Source: an uncultured Lachnospiraceae bacterium (lineage in GTDB: Bacteria; Bacillota_A; Clostridia; Lachnospirales; Lachnospiraceae). Taken from it: a stretch of DNA of 34,394 nucleotides. The translations under genes and the position numbers were made by a program. Location of the stretch: contig CAJUFW010000003.1 in assembly GCA_910585655.1 (NCBI GenBank), positions 7,006 through 41,399 of the forward strand, written 5' to 3'. Of this stretch, positions 24,343 through 33,340 are shown piece after piece (within the stretch, counting starts at the first letter, position 1; each line of letters opens with the position of its first letter). The notes below the pieces were generated by a model. The model worked only from the letters and a program-made list of their open reading frames with translations. It was not told where the DNA came from and searched no databases.

Positions 24343-25830
24343 TTATGCGCTGTAGTCCACCCGCACTCCGCTTATTTCCATGTTCTGCGCTTCTAGCAAA
24401 GACATCTCGGTCGGAGAAAGCTCTTCCATTCCTGCCGTCTCCTCTGCCGGATCAATCGCAGCTCCATAGTCAAAACGCTTGTTCCGACGAGAAGAACCAT
24501 TTCCGTCCTCCTTTGTCTGACCGCTGCCCTGGCTTTCTTCACCAAAAGCAAATTCAGATACGTTAACCTCTACGGACTCTACTTTAAGACCCTGATCCTC
24601 AAACGTCTGCCTTAACGTCACCAACTGGCTCTCCAACGCCTGCTTTGCTTCTTCACTCTGTACGGTAAACTGAGCCGTCATCACACCCTCTTTTGCCAGT
24701 ACGGATACATGAACCCGCCCCAATGTTTCCGGATGCAGCATGAAATCCATGCTCGTCACTTCCTGACTGATACCGACCCGAATCTGATTCATTACCTGAT
24801 CCAAAATCTCGGTCTGCGTCACCCTTACGTTGGCGTCAAGTGCTTCTACTGCATTGCCCAAAGCCTCGTGCATTTGATTTAGAAAAACATTTGCCAAGGA
24901 TTCCTGGCCGTTCTCTCCGGCTCTGACACTTTGCCGTTCATTACTCTGCACATCTGATCTGGACGCCGTTTGCGTATCTGCGTCTGTCTCCTGACCTTCT
25001 GCTCCGGTTCCTTCTACACCCTCAGAAGGCTCCGCTTTATAGAGCAACAATTCCGGCTCACCAGCCTCATCCTGCATAAAATCAGCTTCTAAAGGAGCGT
25101 CCATCTGCCCCAGTTCGCCGGATAATTCCATCTGCTGCAAATCCTCGACCGCCGTCTCGTTTGCTGCCAGCAGCTCCGCCAGTCTGGCTTGGATTTCATT
25201 CCATTCTGCCAGCGCCTCTCCGTTTGTCAAAAAACCGGCAGGATCGGAAAGCCCGTTTAAGTCAAGTACCATTTGCTTTAGATTGTCAGGGTTTAACATA
25301 TCCGATAAGGACATACCATGCTCCTGCATCCAATCCTGTATGGCACCTGGATCAACGGCAACAACATCTTTGGCAATCCCGTTTAAAAACTCTAAAACAG
25401 AAGTGACCAACGCCTCCATCGCTTCTTCCTGCGACGCCTCGTCTATTCCTTCTGTTGCATCGGAAACACCTTGTTCCTCCTGCACCTGTTCTGGCTTTTG
25501 ACCAGGCTCTTCAACGGTATTCTGTTTGGTCACGGAATCAGAACTACTTTCTGCCTTTTTTGTCCCGTTCTCCGTCGGATTTTCCTGACTGCGCTCTGCA
25601 CTCCGGTTTTCTGTACGGCTTTTTGTCTGGTTTCTTGCCGTTTGGCTGCTTCCTATTGCAGAGAGATCGCTTCGGCGACTGGCTCCGTCCGCTTTTCGGG
25701 TAATACTTCCCATACCCGGGCTTAAAAAGCTTTCAAAATCCATGCCTGAGGAATCTGCTTTCTTATCCTTTCCGGCAGACGGAAGCATAAAATCAGTACC
25801 GATGCCACCGTTTCTTACATTCTGCGTCAT
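24343..25830 (-). CDS. fliK: Flagellar hook-length control protein FliK
   Basis: 495 residues. The first 130 residues are Ser/Gln/Thr/Lys/Glu-rich and disordered, as expected for the secreted ruler part. The C-terminal FliK core is about 340-425, with LHPETLGRVHVSVLAKEG (365-382) and AQFTVQSEEAKQALESQL, the segment that contacts FlhB to switch export specificity. The middle contains acidic low-complexity regions. A near-consensus sigma-28 promoter and a 5' leader with a 6-bp hairpin precede it, after a 136-base gap from motE. The start ATG has AAGGAGGAGG upstream. Confidence 0.9.
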   Translation of the reverse strand: MTQNVRNGGIGTDFMLPSAGKDKKADSSGMDFESFLSPGMGSITRKADGASRRSDLSAIGSSQTARNQTKSRTENRSAERSQENPTENGTKKAESSSDSVTKQNTVEEPGQKPEQVQEEQGVSDATEGIDEASQEEAMEALVTSVLEFLNGIAKDVVAVDPGAIQDWMQEHGMSLSDMLNPDNLKQMVLDLNGLSDPAGFLTNGEALAEWNEIQARLAELLAANETAVEDLQQMELSGELGQMDAPLEADFMQDEAGEPELLLYKAEPSEGVEGTGAEGQETDADTQTASRSDVQSNERQSVRAGENGQESLANVFLNQMHEALGNAVEALDANVRVTQTEILDQVMNQIRVGISQEVTSMDFMLHPETLGRVHVSVLAKEGVMTAQFTVQSEEAKQALESQLVTLRQTFEDQGLKVESVEVNVSEFAFGEESQGSGQTKEDGNGSSRRNKRFDYGAAIDPAEETAGMEELSPTEMSLLEAQNMEISGVRVDYSA

Positions 25831-25858
25831 TCTCCTCCTCCTTTCTTATTTGAACTAT

Positions 25859-25875
25859 CAGCTTTTTACAAGCTG
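25859..25875 (-). repeat. Short hairpin in the fliK leader
   Basis: CAGCTT-GTAAA-AAGCTG forms a perfect 6-bp stem with a 5-nt loop in the 5' leader of fliK, 28 bases before the ATG. It may affect message stability or translation; there is no T-run for termination. Confidence 0.45.
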
Positions 25876-25934
25876 TATCTATCAGAAAAACCCTTTTATA
25901 AAAAGACATAAAAGTAGTTATCTGAACAACATCT

Positions 25935-25961
25935 ATATCGGCGTATTTTTCCGGCTTCTTA
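25935..25961 (-). promoter_or_regulatory. Sigma-28 (FliA) promoter upstream of fliK
   Basis: On the minus strand TAAG (25958-25961), a 15-base spacer and GCCGATAT (25935-25942) match the sigma-28 consensus TAAA-N15-GCCGATAA at 10 of 12 defined bases with exact spacing. The -35 element begins just after the motE stop codon. It lies in the second longest gap of the operon, with a leader of about 100 nt before the fliK ATG. FliA is encoded about 20 kb downstream on the same transcript. Confidence 0.7.
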
Positions 25962-25966
25962 ACCGA

Positions 25967-26731
25967 CTAATACAAATTCATAATAGATATTTTCTTTGTC
26001 ACCTTCGCCGCCATATCCGGATCCATTTCTGCCAGAATCGCTCCTGCTTCTTTGGTTTTCATATTTAATAAAATTCGCGCCACCAAATCCAAATCTCCGG
26101 TCATACCGCCTAAAATCTCCGCTGCATCTGCCGGCTCCATCGCCTTAAACATAGCCGCCTGATCCTTTAATCTGGTATTAAGCTGTACTTGCTGAATCAC
26201 CTGTCTGTAAATCTCCTCGGCGTTTTCCGGGTTGATCTCCTCGTAATATTTTTTATACTCTTCGATATCCGGAGCCTGCTCTGCATAGACGACGTTGCGG
26301 TCAAACTCAAATACCCGCTGCTCGAAAGCCAACTGGTTTTCCTCAAACTCCCGCAGCCTTGCCACCTCTGCCTCTAGTTCCGCCACATAGTCGGCGTTGC
26401 TTGCTCCCTCGTCGGTCATCTGCGCAATCTGCGCTTCCAGCTCCTCAATTCGCCGCATTGCTTCTGATAAGTTCCGGTACGGATAATTGTATTCGTCGGA
26501 AAGCTGCTCGTCGGAAACTTCCGGCAAAATCATATTGACAATCGGTACATCTCTTAAAATAGGACGAAGGACGCTGCTTCCGAAACCACCTACGTCAAAT
26601 TTAATCAGCAAAACAAAAATTGCCAGCCAGATAAAGATGATCAAAAAGGCAAACAACGTAGTCATCACCCCGCCTACGGCGCCCTCCTTCTCCTCCGTCT
26701 GCTCGCCGTTGTCCTTATTTTTCTTCGCCAT
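25967..26731 (-). CDS. motE: MotE-family flagellar protein with MgtE N-terminal domain (YlxF)
   Basis: 254 residues. A cytoplasmic acidic/basic start is followed by one membrane helix (about 23-43, MTTLFAFLIIFIWLAIFVLL), a coiled coil (about 90-140, EAMRRIEELEAQIAQMTDEG) and an MgtE-N-like helical repeat domain (about 195-250, with AMEPADAAEILGGMTGDLDL and AILAEMDPDMAAKVTK). Homologues (COG3334, MotE in rhizobia, YlxF in Bacillus) are linked to the flagellar motor or export. It overlaps the end of fliJ by 17 bases. Function in Gram-positives is not settled. Confidence 0.85.
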   Translation of the reverse strand: MAKKNKDNGEQTEEKEGAVGGVMTTLFAFLIIFIWLAIFVLLIKFDVGGFGSSVLRPILRDVPIVNMILPEVSDEQLSDEYNYPYRNLSEAMRRIEELEAQIAQMTDEGASNADYVAELEAEVARLREFEENQLAFEQRVFEFDRNVVYAEQAPDIEEYKKYYEEINPENAEEIYRQVIQQVQLNTRLKDQAAMFKAMEPADAAEILGGMTGDLDLVARILLNMKTKEAGAILAEMDPDMAAKVTKKISIMNLY

Positions 26732-27206
26732 GTCCAGCCCCTCCTTCTATTCCTTCATCAGACGGCATACCGGCTCCATGTTGATATGCTACCAGCTCGT
26801 CAATGCTCTTCCTTTCCGCCTGCTCTTCTTCTCTTTTAAATAACTCAAACGCATTTTCCCGCATCTTTTCCTGCATCTTACGTTCCTTCATCGCTTCTGC
26901 CAGGCGGAGTCTTTCTCTCTCTAGCTCCTCCTCACATTTGCGGATGTTCTTTTCCTGTTCTATCATATGCCACTGAAGCGCCGCTATCCCATCCTGAAGC
27001 CGGATAATTTCCATCACATTCAGGGAATCGGTCAGCTCTCCTTTTAAAACCTGTTCATATCCCTCTTTTTTTCCTTCTAACTGAGCCATCCGCTCGTTCT
27101 CCCGATCGAGCGCCGCCCTTGCCTGAGCGAATACCAGCTTTTCCTGATCCTCCAGCTTCCTTTTCAGATTCAGGATATTCTGCATCCGATACCGGAATAC
27201 TGCCAT
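26715..27206 (-). CDS. fliJ: Flagellar export protein FliJ
   Basis: 163 residues, almost entirely predicted coiled coil from residue 5 to about 135, beginning RYRMQNILNLKRKLEDQEKL and with many Glu/Arg/Lys heptads. FliJ binds the FliI hexamer like the gamma subunit of F-type ATPase and escorts chaperones to FlhA. The last 20 residues are Gly/Glu-rich and overlap the motE start, so the tail is constrained by the ribosome site of the next gene. The start is 11 bases after fliI. Confidence 0.92.
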   Translation of the reverse strand: MAVFRYRMQNILNLKRKLEDQEKLVFAQARAALDRENERMAQLEGKKEGYEQVLKGELTDSLNVMEIIRLQDGIAALQWHMIEQEKNIRKCEEELERERLRLAEAMKERKMQEKMRENAFELFKREEEQAERKSIDELVAYQHGAGMPSDEGIEGGAGHGEEK

Positions 27207-27217
27207 CCCTCTTCACC

Positions 27218-28534
27218 TCACGCTTCCTCTGGAAAAATCTGTTCCATCCGCGCTAATATCTCTTCAAACGCTATCTTTTCTTCTGTTTCCTGGAGCAGGA
27301 ATCCATTGACCTCCTCCATCTTCTCAATTGCATAGTCAATTTCCTTACTGGAACCGCTTTTATAAGCCCCGATATGGATCAAATCCTCCGCCTCGGCATA
27401 GGTCGCCATCACTTCTTTCATTTTACCTGCCATCTTTTTATGTTCTTTGTCTGCTATCGCAGACATGACACGGGAAATACTCTGCAGCACGTCGATCGCC
27501 GGATAATGGTTTTTTTGCGCCAGGCTCCGCGATAACACAATATGCCCGTCTAAAATTCCTCTGGCGGTATCGGTAATCGGTTCATTAAAGTCGTCTCCGT
27601 CTACCAACACCGTATAGAGACCGGTAATCGAGCCTTCCGCCGTATTGCCCGCCCGCTCTAACAGCTTTGGCATCTCGGAATACACACTGGGCGGATAGCC
27701 TCTTGTAACCGGCGGTTCTCCACTTGCCAATCCAATCTCTCTTTGCGCCATGGAAAAACGGGTAAGGGAATCCATCATCAGCAATACGTCGCGCCCTTGA
27801 TCTCTGAAATATTCCGCAATCGCCGTAGCGGTTTTCGCCGCTTTTTTCCGTACTAAAGCCGGCTGGTCAGAAGTAGCGACTACCACTACAGAGCGTTTCA
27901 TTCCCTCTTCTCCCAAATCCCGTTCGATAAACTCTCTGACCTCTCTACCACGCTCTCCGATAAGGGCAATCACATTGACATCTGCTTTGGTATTCCGGGC
28001 AAACATTCCAAGCAACGTACTTTTTCCGACGCCGCTTCCTGCAAAAATCCCGATTCTCTGTCCCTTTCCGACCGTAATCAGACCGTCTACTGCTTTGACT
28101 CCTAACGGAAGCACCTCTGTGATAATTTTACGCGTCATCGGGTCAGGCGGCATAGCCTCTGCCGGATAGGTCTTTTGGCTCTCATAGCGAAGCGCCGGAT
28201 TTAACGGCTGTCCCAGTCCGTTTAATACCATCCCCAGCATCGTTTCTCCGACAGGAATACGAAAAGGGGCTCCTGTAGACTCTACCAGGCTCCCCACCCC
28301 AATTCCTTCCACACTTCCATACGGCATGAGCAGCATCCGATCATCCCGGAAGCCTACTACCTCCGCATAAATTCCTTCGCTACGGTCCCCCGAATAAATC
28401 AGACACAAATCATTTAAGCTTGCATTTGGACCAATAGACTCAATCGTCAGCCCTACCAGCTTGACTACCCGTCCAAACTCTTTTACCAGGGGAAGCCCTA
28501 ATAAGCTATAATATTTTTCCATCTTTACCGGCAT
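27218..28534 (-). CDS. fliI: Flagellum-specific export ATPase FliI
   Basis: 438 residues. The N-terminal beta domain (about 15-95) is followed by an F1-beta-like catalytic domain with Walker A AGSGVGKS (165-172), the GERGREVREFIERDL segment and Walker B DVLLMMDSLTRF, then a C-terminal helical domain. FliI forms a hexamer with FliH and FliJ at the base of the export gate and releases chaperones from cargo. The start at ATG 28534 has AGGGAG 8 bases upstream; a second ATG four codons in is less likely. It follows fliH after 23 bases. Confidence 0.98.
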   Translation of the reverse strand: MPVKMEKYYSLLGLPLVKEFGRVVKLVGLTIESIGPNASLNDLCLIYSGDRSEGIYAEVVGFRDDRMLLMPYGSVEGIGVGSLVESTGAPFRIPVGETMLGMVLNGLGQPLNPALRYESQKTYPAEAMPPDPMTRKIITEVLPLGVKAVDGLITVGKGQRIGIFAGSGVGKSTLLGMFARNTKADVNVIALIGERGREVREFIERDLGEEGMKRSVVVVATSDQPALVRKKAAKTATAIAEYFRDQGRDVLLMMDSLTRFSMAQREIGLASGEPPVTRGYPPSVYSEMPKLLERAGNTAEGSITGLYTVLVDGDDFNEPITDTARGILDGHIVLSRSLAQKNHYPAIDVLQSISRVMSAIADKEHKKMAGKMKEVMATYAEAEDLIHIGAYKSGSSKEIDYAIEKMEEVNGFLLQETEEKIAFEEILARMEQIFPEEA

Positions 28535-28557
28535 CCGACATTCTCCCTGTCTGTTAT

Positions 28558-29370
28558 CTATTTTTCTCCCAATAAACGAAGATTTTCCTTGAGGATCTCA
28601 AGCCCCGTCCCAATCCCGGAAGCTATTACGCAGTTTTCCGTCTCCAACCGACATTCTCCGGCATCCAGACTGCTGTCTGAGAGGATCTCCAGGCTGGCGC
28701 GGTTGCTGACCATCGCCCGCAGCTCCTCCTCCTGCGCCTGCGCTTCCTCTAAGCTTTCTTTCGGCACATGCAGGATATACATTTTGGCAGACTCTGTATT
28801 CCTTACTGCCTCTTTCATCAAATATCCGACTACTGGACGGGTTCCCTCCATCAGATGCCCTGTCAATTTTTCTACATAACGGATCACCAAATCCGAAAAC
28901 AAAGGCTCCAGCGCGTCGATTTGCTGTTCATATTCCTGCTTACAACGCTCCTTTTGCTGCAATAAATCCTGCTCCAGCGTTCGGATATGCGCCATAGCGT
29001 CTTCCAAACCCCGCTTAAAGCCCTCCTCCTTCGCCGCTTCTAAAATAGAATTTTTCTGAATTTTGGCTTCCTTTAACGCCTGCTCTTTGATACGGCGCTC
29101 TTCTTCTCTAGCCTCTTCTAAAATCACGGCGGCTTGTTCCTTAATCGCCTGCTCCACCTCCAGAGGAATCAGGCTTACTTCCTCTATAGGAAGTCCTTCC
29201 AACTCGACGCCCTCTTCTCTTCCCGCCTCTAACGACTTCTGCAGCCCGGAAAAAAAGAGATTCGCCCTGGGATTTGAGTCAATAACAAACTTTTCTATAT
29301 TGACTGGCATAGCCATCTGCTGCCCTGCCTGAAAGCGGGCAGCCTTAATAATATTAGACAACGATCTCAT
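28558..29370 (-). CDS. fliH: Flagellar assembly protein FliH
   Basis: 270 residues from ATG 29370. The frame is open for 21 more codons inside fliG from a TTG but without a ribosome site. The protein then begins MRSLSNIIKAARF. TTG at 29361 (giving MSNIIKAARF) is a good alternative because GGAGGAG lies 9 bases before it but only 2 before the ATG. A coiled segment rich in Glu/Lys/Ala (about 75-155) leads to the FliH C-terminal domain (from LFSDLVIRYVEKLTGHLMEG). FliH is the peripheral stalk of the FliI ATPase. The start lies inside the end of fliG. Confidence 0.9.
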   Translation of the reverse strand: MRSLSNIIKAARFQAGQQMAMPVNIEKFVIDSNPRANLFFSGLQKSLEAGREEGVELEGLPIEEVSLIPLEVEQAIKEQAAVILEEAREEERRIKEQALKEAKIQKNSILEAAKEEGFKRGLEDAMAHIRTLEQDLLQQKERCKQEYEQQIDALEPLFSDLVIRYVEKLTGHLMEGTRPVVGYLMKEAVRNTESAKMYILHVPKESLEEAQAQEEELRAMVSNRASLEILSDSSLDAGECRLETENCVIASGIGTGLEILKENLRLLGEK

Positions 29371-30367
29371 CTCCTCCGCCGCGGGCAATAATAATCTCTG
29401 CAGAATCCTCCAGCTTACGGATAATGTTGACAATCTTCTGCTGTGCTTCCTCTACATCCTTCAAACGAACAGGTCCCATAAATTCCATATCCTCGCGGAT
29501 CATCGTCGCCAGACGCTTCGAGAGGTTGTTGAATATTGCTTCCTGTACGTTTTCGTTTGCATTCTTTAAGGCGACTGCCAGGTCGTTGTTATCCACCTCA
29601 CGCAGCACACGCTGGATAGACTTGTCGTCGAGCGACAAAATATCCTCGAACACAAACATCTTTTTGCGGATTTCGTCTGCCAATTCCGGCTCCTCGATTT
29701 CGAGCGTTTCTAAAATATGACGCTCGGTGCCTCGGTCTACGGTATTTAAAATCTCTACAATCGAATCCACGCCGCCGACAATCGTATAATCCTGATTTAC
29801 CAAAGCATTTAACTTTCGTTCCAATACATTCTCCACCTCCTGGATCACATCCGGTGAAGTCCGATCCATCATCGCGATACGTTTTGCCACATCTGCCTGC
29901 TTATCCGGCGGCAACGCCGAGATCACGGCAGCCGACTGAGAGGTCGGCAAATAGGACAAAATCAAAGCGATCGTCTGTGGATGCTCATCCTGGATAAAGT
30001 TTAATAACTGCCCGGCATCGGTTTTCCGTACAAACTCAAACGGACGTACCTGAAGCGACGCCGTCAGCTTGCCGATAACACTTTGCGCCTTTTCGCTTCC
30101 CAACGCCTTTTCCAACAGCTCTTTTGCATACGTAATGCCGCCTTCGGAAATATACTGCTGCGCCAGACATACCTCATAGAACTCATTTAGCACCTCGTCC
30201 TTCATCTCCGGTGCAATGCTTCTGGTATTGGCAATCTCTAACGTGAGCTGTTCGATTTCTTCTTCTTTTAGATGCTTGAAAATTTCAGCCGATTTTTCTG
30301 GTCCTAACACAATCAGCAAAATCGCCGACTTTTCCACGCCTGTCATTTCACTGTATGGCTTTGCCAT
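29354..30367 (-). CDS. fliG: Flagellar motor switch protein FliG
   Basis: 337 residues, normal length. The N-terminal domain (1-100, GVEKSAILLIVLGPEKSAEI) binds FliF, the middle domain carries the EHPQTIA motif (128-134) that binds FliM, and the C-terminal domain (from about 235) holds the charged helix DDKSIQRVLREVDNNDLAVA that contacts MotA. It couples stator force to rotor rotation. The gene starts 6 bases after fliF and its end is shared with the start of fliH. Confidence 0.98.
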   Translation of the reverse strand: MAKPYSEMTGVEKSAILLIVLGPEKSAEIFKHLKEEEIEQLTLEIANTRSIAPEMKDEVLNEFYEVCLAQQYISEGGITYAKELLEKALGSEKAQSVIGKLTASLQVRPFEFVRKTDAGQLLNFIQDEHPQTIALILSYLPTSQSAAVISALPPDKQADVAKRIAMMDRTSPDVIQEVENVLERKLNALVNQDYTIVGGVDSIVEILNTVDRGTERHILETLEIEEPELADEIRKKMFVFEDILSLDDKSIQRVLREVDNNDLAVALKNANENVQEAIFNNLSKRLATMIREDMEFMGPVRLKDVEEAQQKIVNIIRKLEDSAEIIIARGGGDEIVV

Positions 30368-30373
30368 CTGTCT

Positions 30374-31978
30374 TTACCCCCAATCATCCGTCAGCCAGTT
30401 CCGAAGAAGCTGTGCCACTGCTTCCGGATTCTCGTCTACAAACTTCTCTATCGTCCTTCTTGTCTCAGACTTCTCGCTGAACTCGATATCCTCCAAGGAC
30501 TGGTTCTCCTTTGTTGTCGCCAAAAGCTGCTCGACAGAAAGTTCCGGCTCCATCTCGGTTACTTCTACCGGAGCAGAACCACGGAATACAACGAAAATCA
30601 ACAGAGCGACAATTAAAACCGTCAGAATGATCATCAGGTAATTCGACCAGCCCCAGCCACTCTTTACTTCTGCCTGGAAGATTGGCACTTCCCATGCCAG
30701 AATCTGAATGTTGGCGGCGTCCAACCCGGTAGATTTTGCCACCAGGTTATAGACCTCCTCGGAAACTTCTAACGCTGTTGCATTATCGTTTGCCAGTACA
30801 TAATCCTCCCAGGTAGTCTCCTCTAACAGCCCCTGCCGTTTCAAATCCTCCTGCTTGTAAGTCCGGTAGGATATCAAATTAATCGCTATGGAGGAATCTG
30901 CCGCACGCAGTGTCCCCATCGCTTTGATAAGATTTGTAACACGTTTATTCGGAAGATATTTATTGTTGGTAATATTGACGGTAGAACCGTTGGCGGCGTC
31001 CTCTTCGATCATATAGTCCGCCTCGTCGTTTGAAGAAGTACCTGGTGTCCCGCCGACTCCCGCCGTATTGATTGCTTTATAAAGATAATCCTCACTCAAA
31101 TATCCCTGGTCGTTTCCTTCTGCTACGGTGTACTCCTCAAAGCACTCCGTCATCTGATCCATATCAAATACCAGGTTCGGCACGATCTTGGCATCGTCGT
31201 AAGCCGGGATCTTCATCAGAAGCTGGTAAAGCGCTTCTACCTTTAAATTTGACAGCTCCTGCTGATATTCCAGAGTAGAATTGACCGTGCCAGCCAGCAA
31301 ATCCTCGGTCTGGGAAAAGAGCAGATTTCCGTGATGATCGGAAATCGTAACACTGTTGGTCGTTTTATTTCCTACCGCTCCGGCTACAATATTGGCAATC
31401 GTTTTAGCCATTTCCGGGCGGAAGCCGTCCCCTATCGTTAAAATAACACTGACGCTTGTTTCTTCCGTCGATTCAAAAATAGAATTTCCGTCCGTCGGCG
31501 GAGTGATGGAGACCGTAGCGTCTTCTATGTTTTCCATTTTTAAGAGGGAATTTCGCAACCAATCCTGCTTATATATATTAGCCTTTAGCTTTTTTTCACT
31601 CTCTGTTGTCGTAAAGCCATTGTCAAACAGCTCATCTAACGTCATACCGATAGACGGAATATTATTTTCTGCCAACTGGAGTAGCGCATCTGTATATTTT
31701 TTAGAATCTACATAAATAATCAGACCGTCGCGGGAAGTCTTATGGCGAATCCCTGCGGCGTCTAAAGAATTGATAATACTGCTAGATTCCGCAGCGCTGG
31801 AGGTTTGAATCAATTCCTCCATTTTAGGGCGGGAAAGGAAATAAACCACCCCCACCAAAATCAGAAATACCGCTGCTGTGATACACACAATCAGCGTTTT
31901 CTGCTTACTGTTATATTTATTCCAAAATTCCAGCAGCTTTGCCGGAATCTGCTTTAACCTCTCTACTATTGCATTCAT
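30374..31978 (-). CDS. fliF: Flagellar MS-ring protein FliF
   Basis: 534 residues. Two membrane helices (about 28-48 and 445-465, with SNYLMIILTVLIVALLIFVV in the second) flank the ring-building domains; EDATVSITPPTDGNSIFEST lies in the second. The C-terminal 30 residues (TIEKFVDENPEAVAQLLRNW with a following LTDDWG) are the FliG-binding tail. FliF forms the MS-ring on which the export gate and C-ring assemble. The gene begins after a 71-base gap from fliE. No frame problem was seen. Confidence 0.98.
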   Translation of the reverse strand: MNAIVERLKQIPAKLLEFWNKYNSKQKTLIVCITAAVFLILVGVVYFLSRPKMEELIQTSSAAESSSIINSLDAAGIRHKTSRDGLIIYVDSKKYTDALLQLAENNIPSIGMTLDELFDNGFTTTESEKKLKANIYKQDWLRNSLLKMENIEDATVSITPPTDGNSIFESTEETSVSVILTIGDGFRPEMAKTIANIVAGAVGNKTTNSVTISDHHGNLLFSQTEDLLAGTVNSTLEYQQELSNLKVEALYQLLMKIPAYDDAKIVPNLVFDMDQMTECFEEYTVAEGNDQGYLSEDYLYKAINTAGVGGTPGTSSNDEADYMIEEDAANGSTVNITNNKYLPNKRVTNLIKAMGTLRAADSSIAINLISYRTYKQEDLKRQGLLEETTWEDYVLANDNATALEVSEEVYNLVAKSTGLDAANIQILAWEVPIFQAEVKSGWGWSNYLMIILTVLIVALLIFVVFRGSAPVEVTEMEPELSVEQLLATTKENQSLEDIEFSEKSETRRTIEKFVDENPEAVAQLLRNWLTDDWG

Positions 31979-32049
31979 CTTTCCGACGTCTCCCTTTGCT
32001 TAGAAACTAACACAGACGAACCTTTTTCTGCATTTGTTTCCTGTCCTTG

Positions 32050-32379
32050 CTAAAACTGAAGATTCATAATCTCCTTATAGGCGTCTACCACGCTCTTGCG
32101 TACTGCCACGGTATACTGCAAGGACATATTTGCCTTCCACTGAGCCGTCAGAAGGTCGTGCATGTTGTCCGTATAGCCCATAGCAAAGTTCATTGCCTCC
32201 TCTTGAGCCATATTGGTCAAGGAATTTGTCTCTCTTACCATATTGAAGGCAGAACGAAACAGATTTTCAAAACTGTCTGTCTGTGTGGTTCTCGTCTGCG
32301 CACCCTTTGCCACGGTATCTACAACGTCCTGGTACTGCTTTATCTGCATGCCATTGCCGATTGCTGATATGTAATCCAT
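32050..32379 (-). CDS. fliE: Flagellar hook-basal body protein FliE
   Basis: 109 residues, normal for FliE. It ends in the helix LQYTVAVRKSVVDAYKEIMN followed by LQF, the family end. FliE links the MS-ring and the rod and is the first exported protein. It begins at ATG 32379 with a weak GTAGG site, 46 bases after flgC. The middle region (TQTDSFENLFRSAFNMV) is typical of the family. Confidence 0.95.
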   Translation of the reverse strand: MDYISAIGNGMQIKQYQDVVDTVAKGAQTRTTQTDSFENLFRSAFNMVRETNSLTNMAQEEAMNFAMGYTDNMHDLLTAQWKANMSLQYTVAVRKSVVDAYKEIMNLQF

Positions 32380-32425
32380 GTTTTAACCTACTTTCTTTCT
32401 ATCATAATTTTGGGAAATAACGTTT

Positions 32426-32863
32426 TTATTTTCCAATATCCAGCGCGCGAAGCGCCATATTTTTTGCCGCGTTAAAAGCGGTAATATTTGCCTCATAGGA
32501 ACGGCTTGCGTCAATCAAATCCGTCATTTCCTGAACAGTCGTCACATTTGGATACTCTACATAACCTTCCTCGTTCGCATCCGGATGAGATGGATCATAT
32601 ACCATCCTGGTCGGAGTCTGATCATCGGTATAGATGCTTGTTACTTTTACTCCGCTTCCTACAGAGCCTGCTGTTCTTAAAAAAATCTTACTAAAACCGG
32701 TAATGTCCCGCTCTGCAAACACAACATTTTTCCTTTTATAGACCTCACCGTTTTTATCTCGCGTCGTACTGACGTTTGCAATATTCTGTGAGATAATATC
32801 CGAGCGGACTCTCTGCGCCGTCATACCGCTCGCGCTTACGTTTAGGGAATTAAACAATGCCAA
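32426..32863 (-). CDS. flgC: Flagellar proximal rod protein FlgC
   Basis: 145 residues. The rod signature (ISQNIANVSTTRDKNGEVYK, about 24-43) lies near the N-terminus, and the protein ends AAKNMALRALDIGK, the usual FlgC end. The start codon is TTG at 32863, with AAAGGAGG 9 bases ahead, so it is well supported. FlgC forms part of the proximal rod with FlgB. It is 15 bases after flgB. Confidence 0.96.
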   Translation of the reverse strand: MALFNSLNVSASGMTAQRVRSDIISQNIANVSTTRDKNGEVYKRKNVVFAERDITGFSKIFLRTAGSVGSGVKVTSIYTDDQTPTRMVYDPSHPDANEEGYVEYPNVTTVQEMTDLIDASRSYEANITAFNAAKNMALRALDIGK

Positions 32864-32878
32864 CGCTCTCTACCTCCT

Positions 32879-33271
32879 TTATTGGTTGCTGTTAATCACG
32901 GTCCTCAAACGGGTAAATTCCTGATTGATAGAATCCAACAGTGCATAATAGCGAAGCGTATTTTCTGCCTGATTTGCACTTTCCGTATCAATATCTACGT
33001 TGTTTCCATCCAGTCGATAGCTTAAGTCTGCCCTGTCCGTATAAATCATCGGGCTTAGAGTATCCAAATTGATCGAATCCACACGTTCCGACACCGAACC
33101 GCTTCCTGTCATCGCCGCCATCAGGTACGACTCAAACTGGACGTCTTTCCGCTTATAACCAGGAGTATCTACATTGGCAATATTATTTGAAATCACCGTA
33201 TGCCTAAGCCAGCTTGCATCCGCCGCCTTGTTCAGTACATTGATATAATTATACGCATTTGAGCCAATCAT
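32879..33271 (-). CDS. flgB: Flagellar proximal rod protein FlgB
   Basis: 130 residues. The rod motif SNNIANVDTPGYKRKDV (28-44) is at the expected place, and the C-terminal helix (AENTLRYYALLDSINQEFTR) is typical. It is the first gene of the motility operon, with GGGAGG 10 bases before the ATG and a sigma-A-like promoter about 42 bases upstream. FlgB is part of the proximal rod. No problem in frame or length was seen. Confidence 0.97.
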   Translation of the reverse strand: MIGSNAYNYINVLNKAADASWLRHTVISNNIANVDTPGYKRKDVQFESYLMAAMTGSGSVSERVDSINLDTLSPMIYTDRADLSYRLDGNNVDIDTESANQAENTLRYYALLDSINQEFTRLRTVINSNQ

Positions 33272-33312
33272 GGGTACTATCCCTCCCTTTTTCTTTCATT
33301 TATCCTTTACTT

Positions 33313-33340
33313 ATTATAATATACTCTCAAAAAAACGCAA
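33313..33340 (-). promoter_or_regulatory. Candidate sigma-A promoter of the motility operon (flgB)
   Basis: On the minus strand TTGCGT (33335-33340), a 16-base spacer and TATAAT (33313-33318) lie about 42 bases before the flgB ATG, after the codY terminator. The -10 is perfect; the -35 matches only the TTG part. No sigma-28 element was seen here. The T/A-rich segment just upstream (33341-33357) weakly resembles a CodY box (about 10 of 15), which is not enough to call. Confidence 0.55.

Noticed and set aside
29371..29433. 21-codon N-terminal extension of fliH
   Set aside because: Begins at TTG deep within fliG without a ribosome site; the FliH-like start is downstream.
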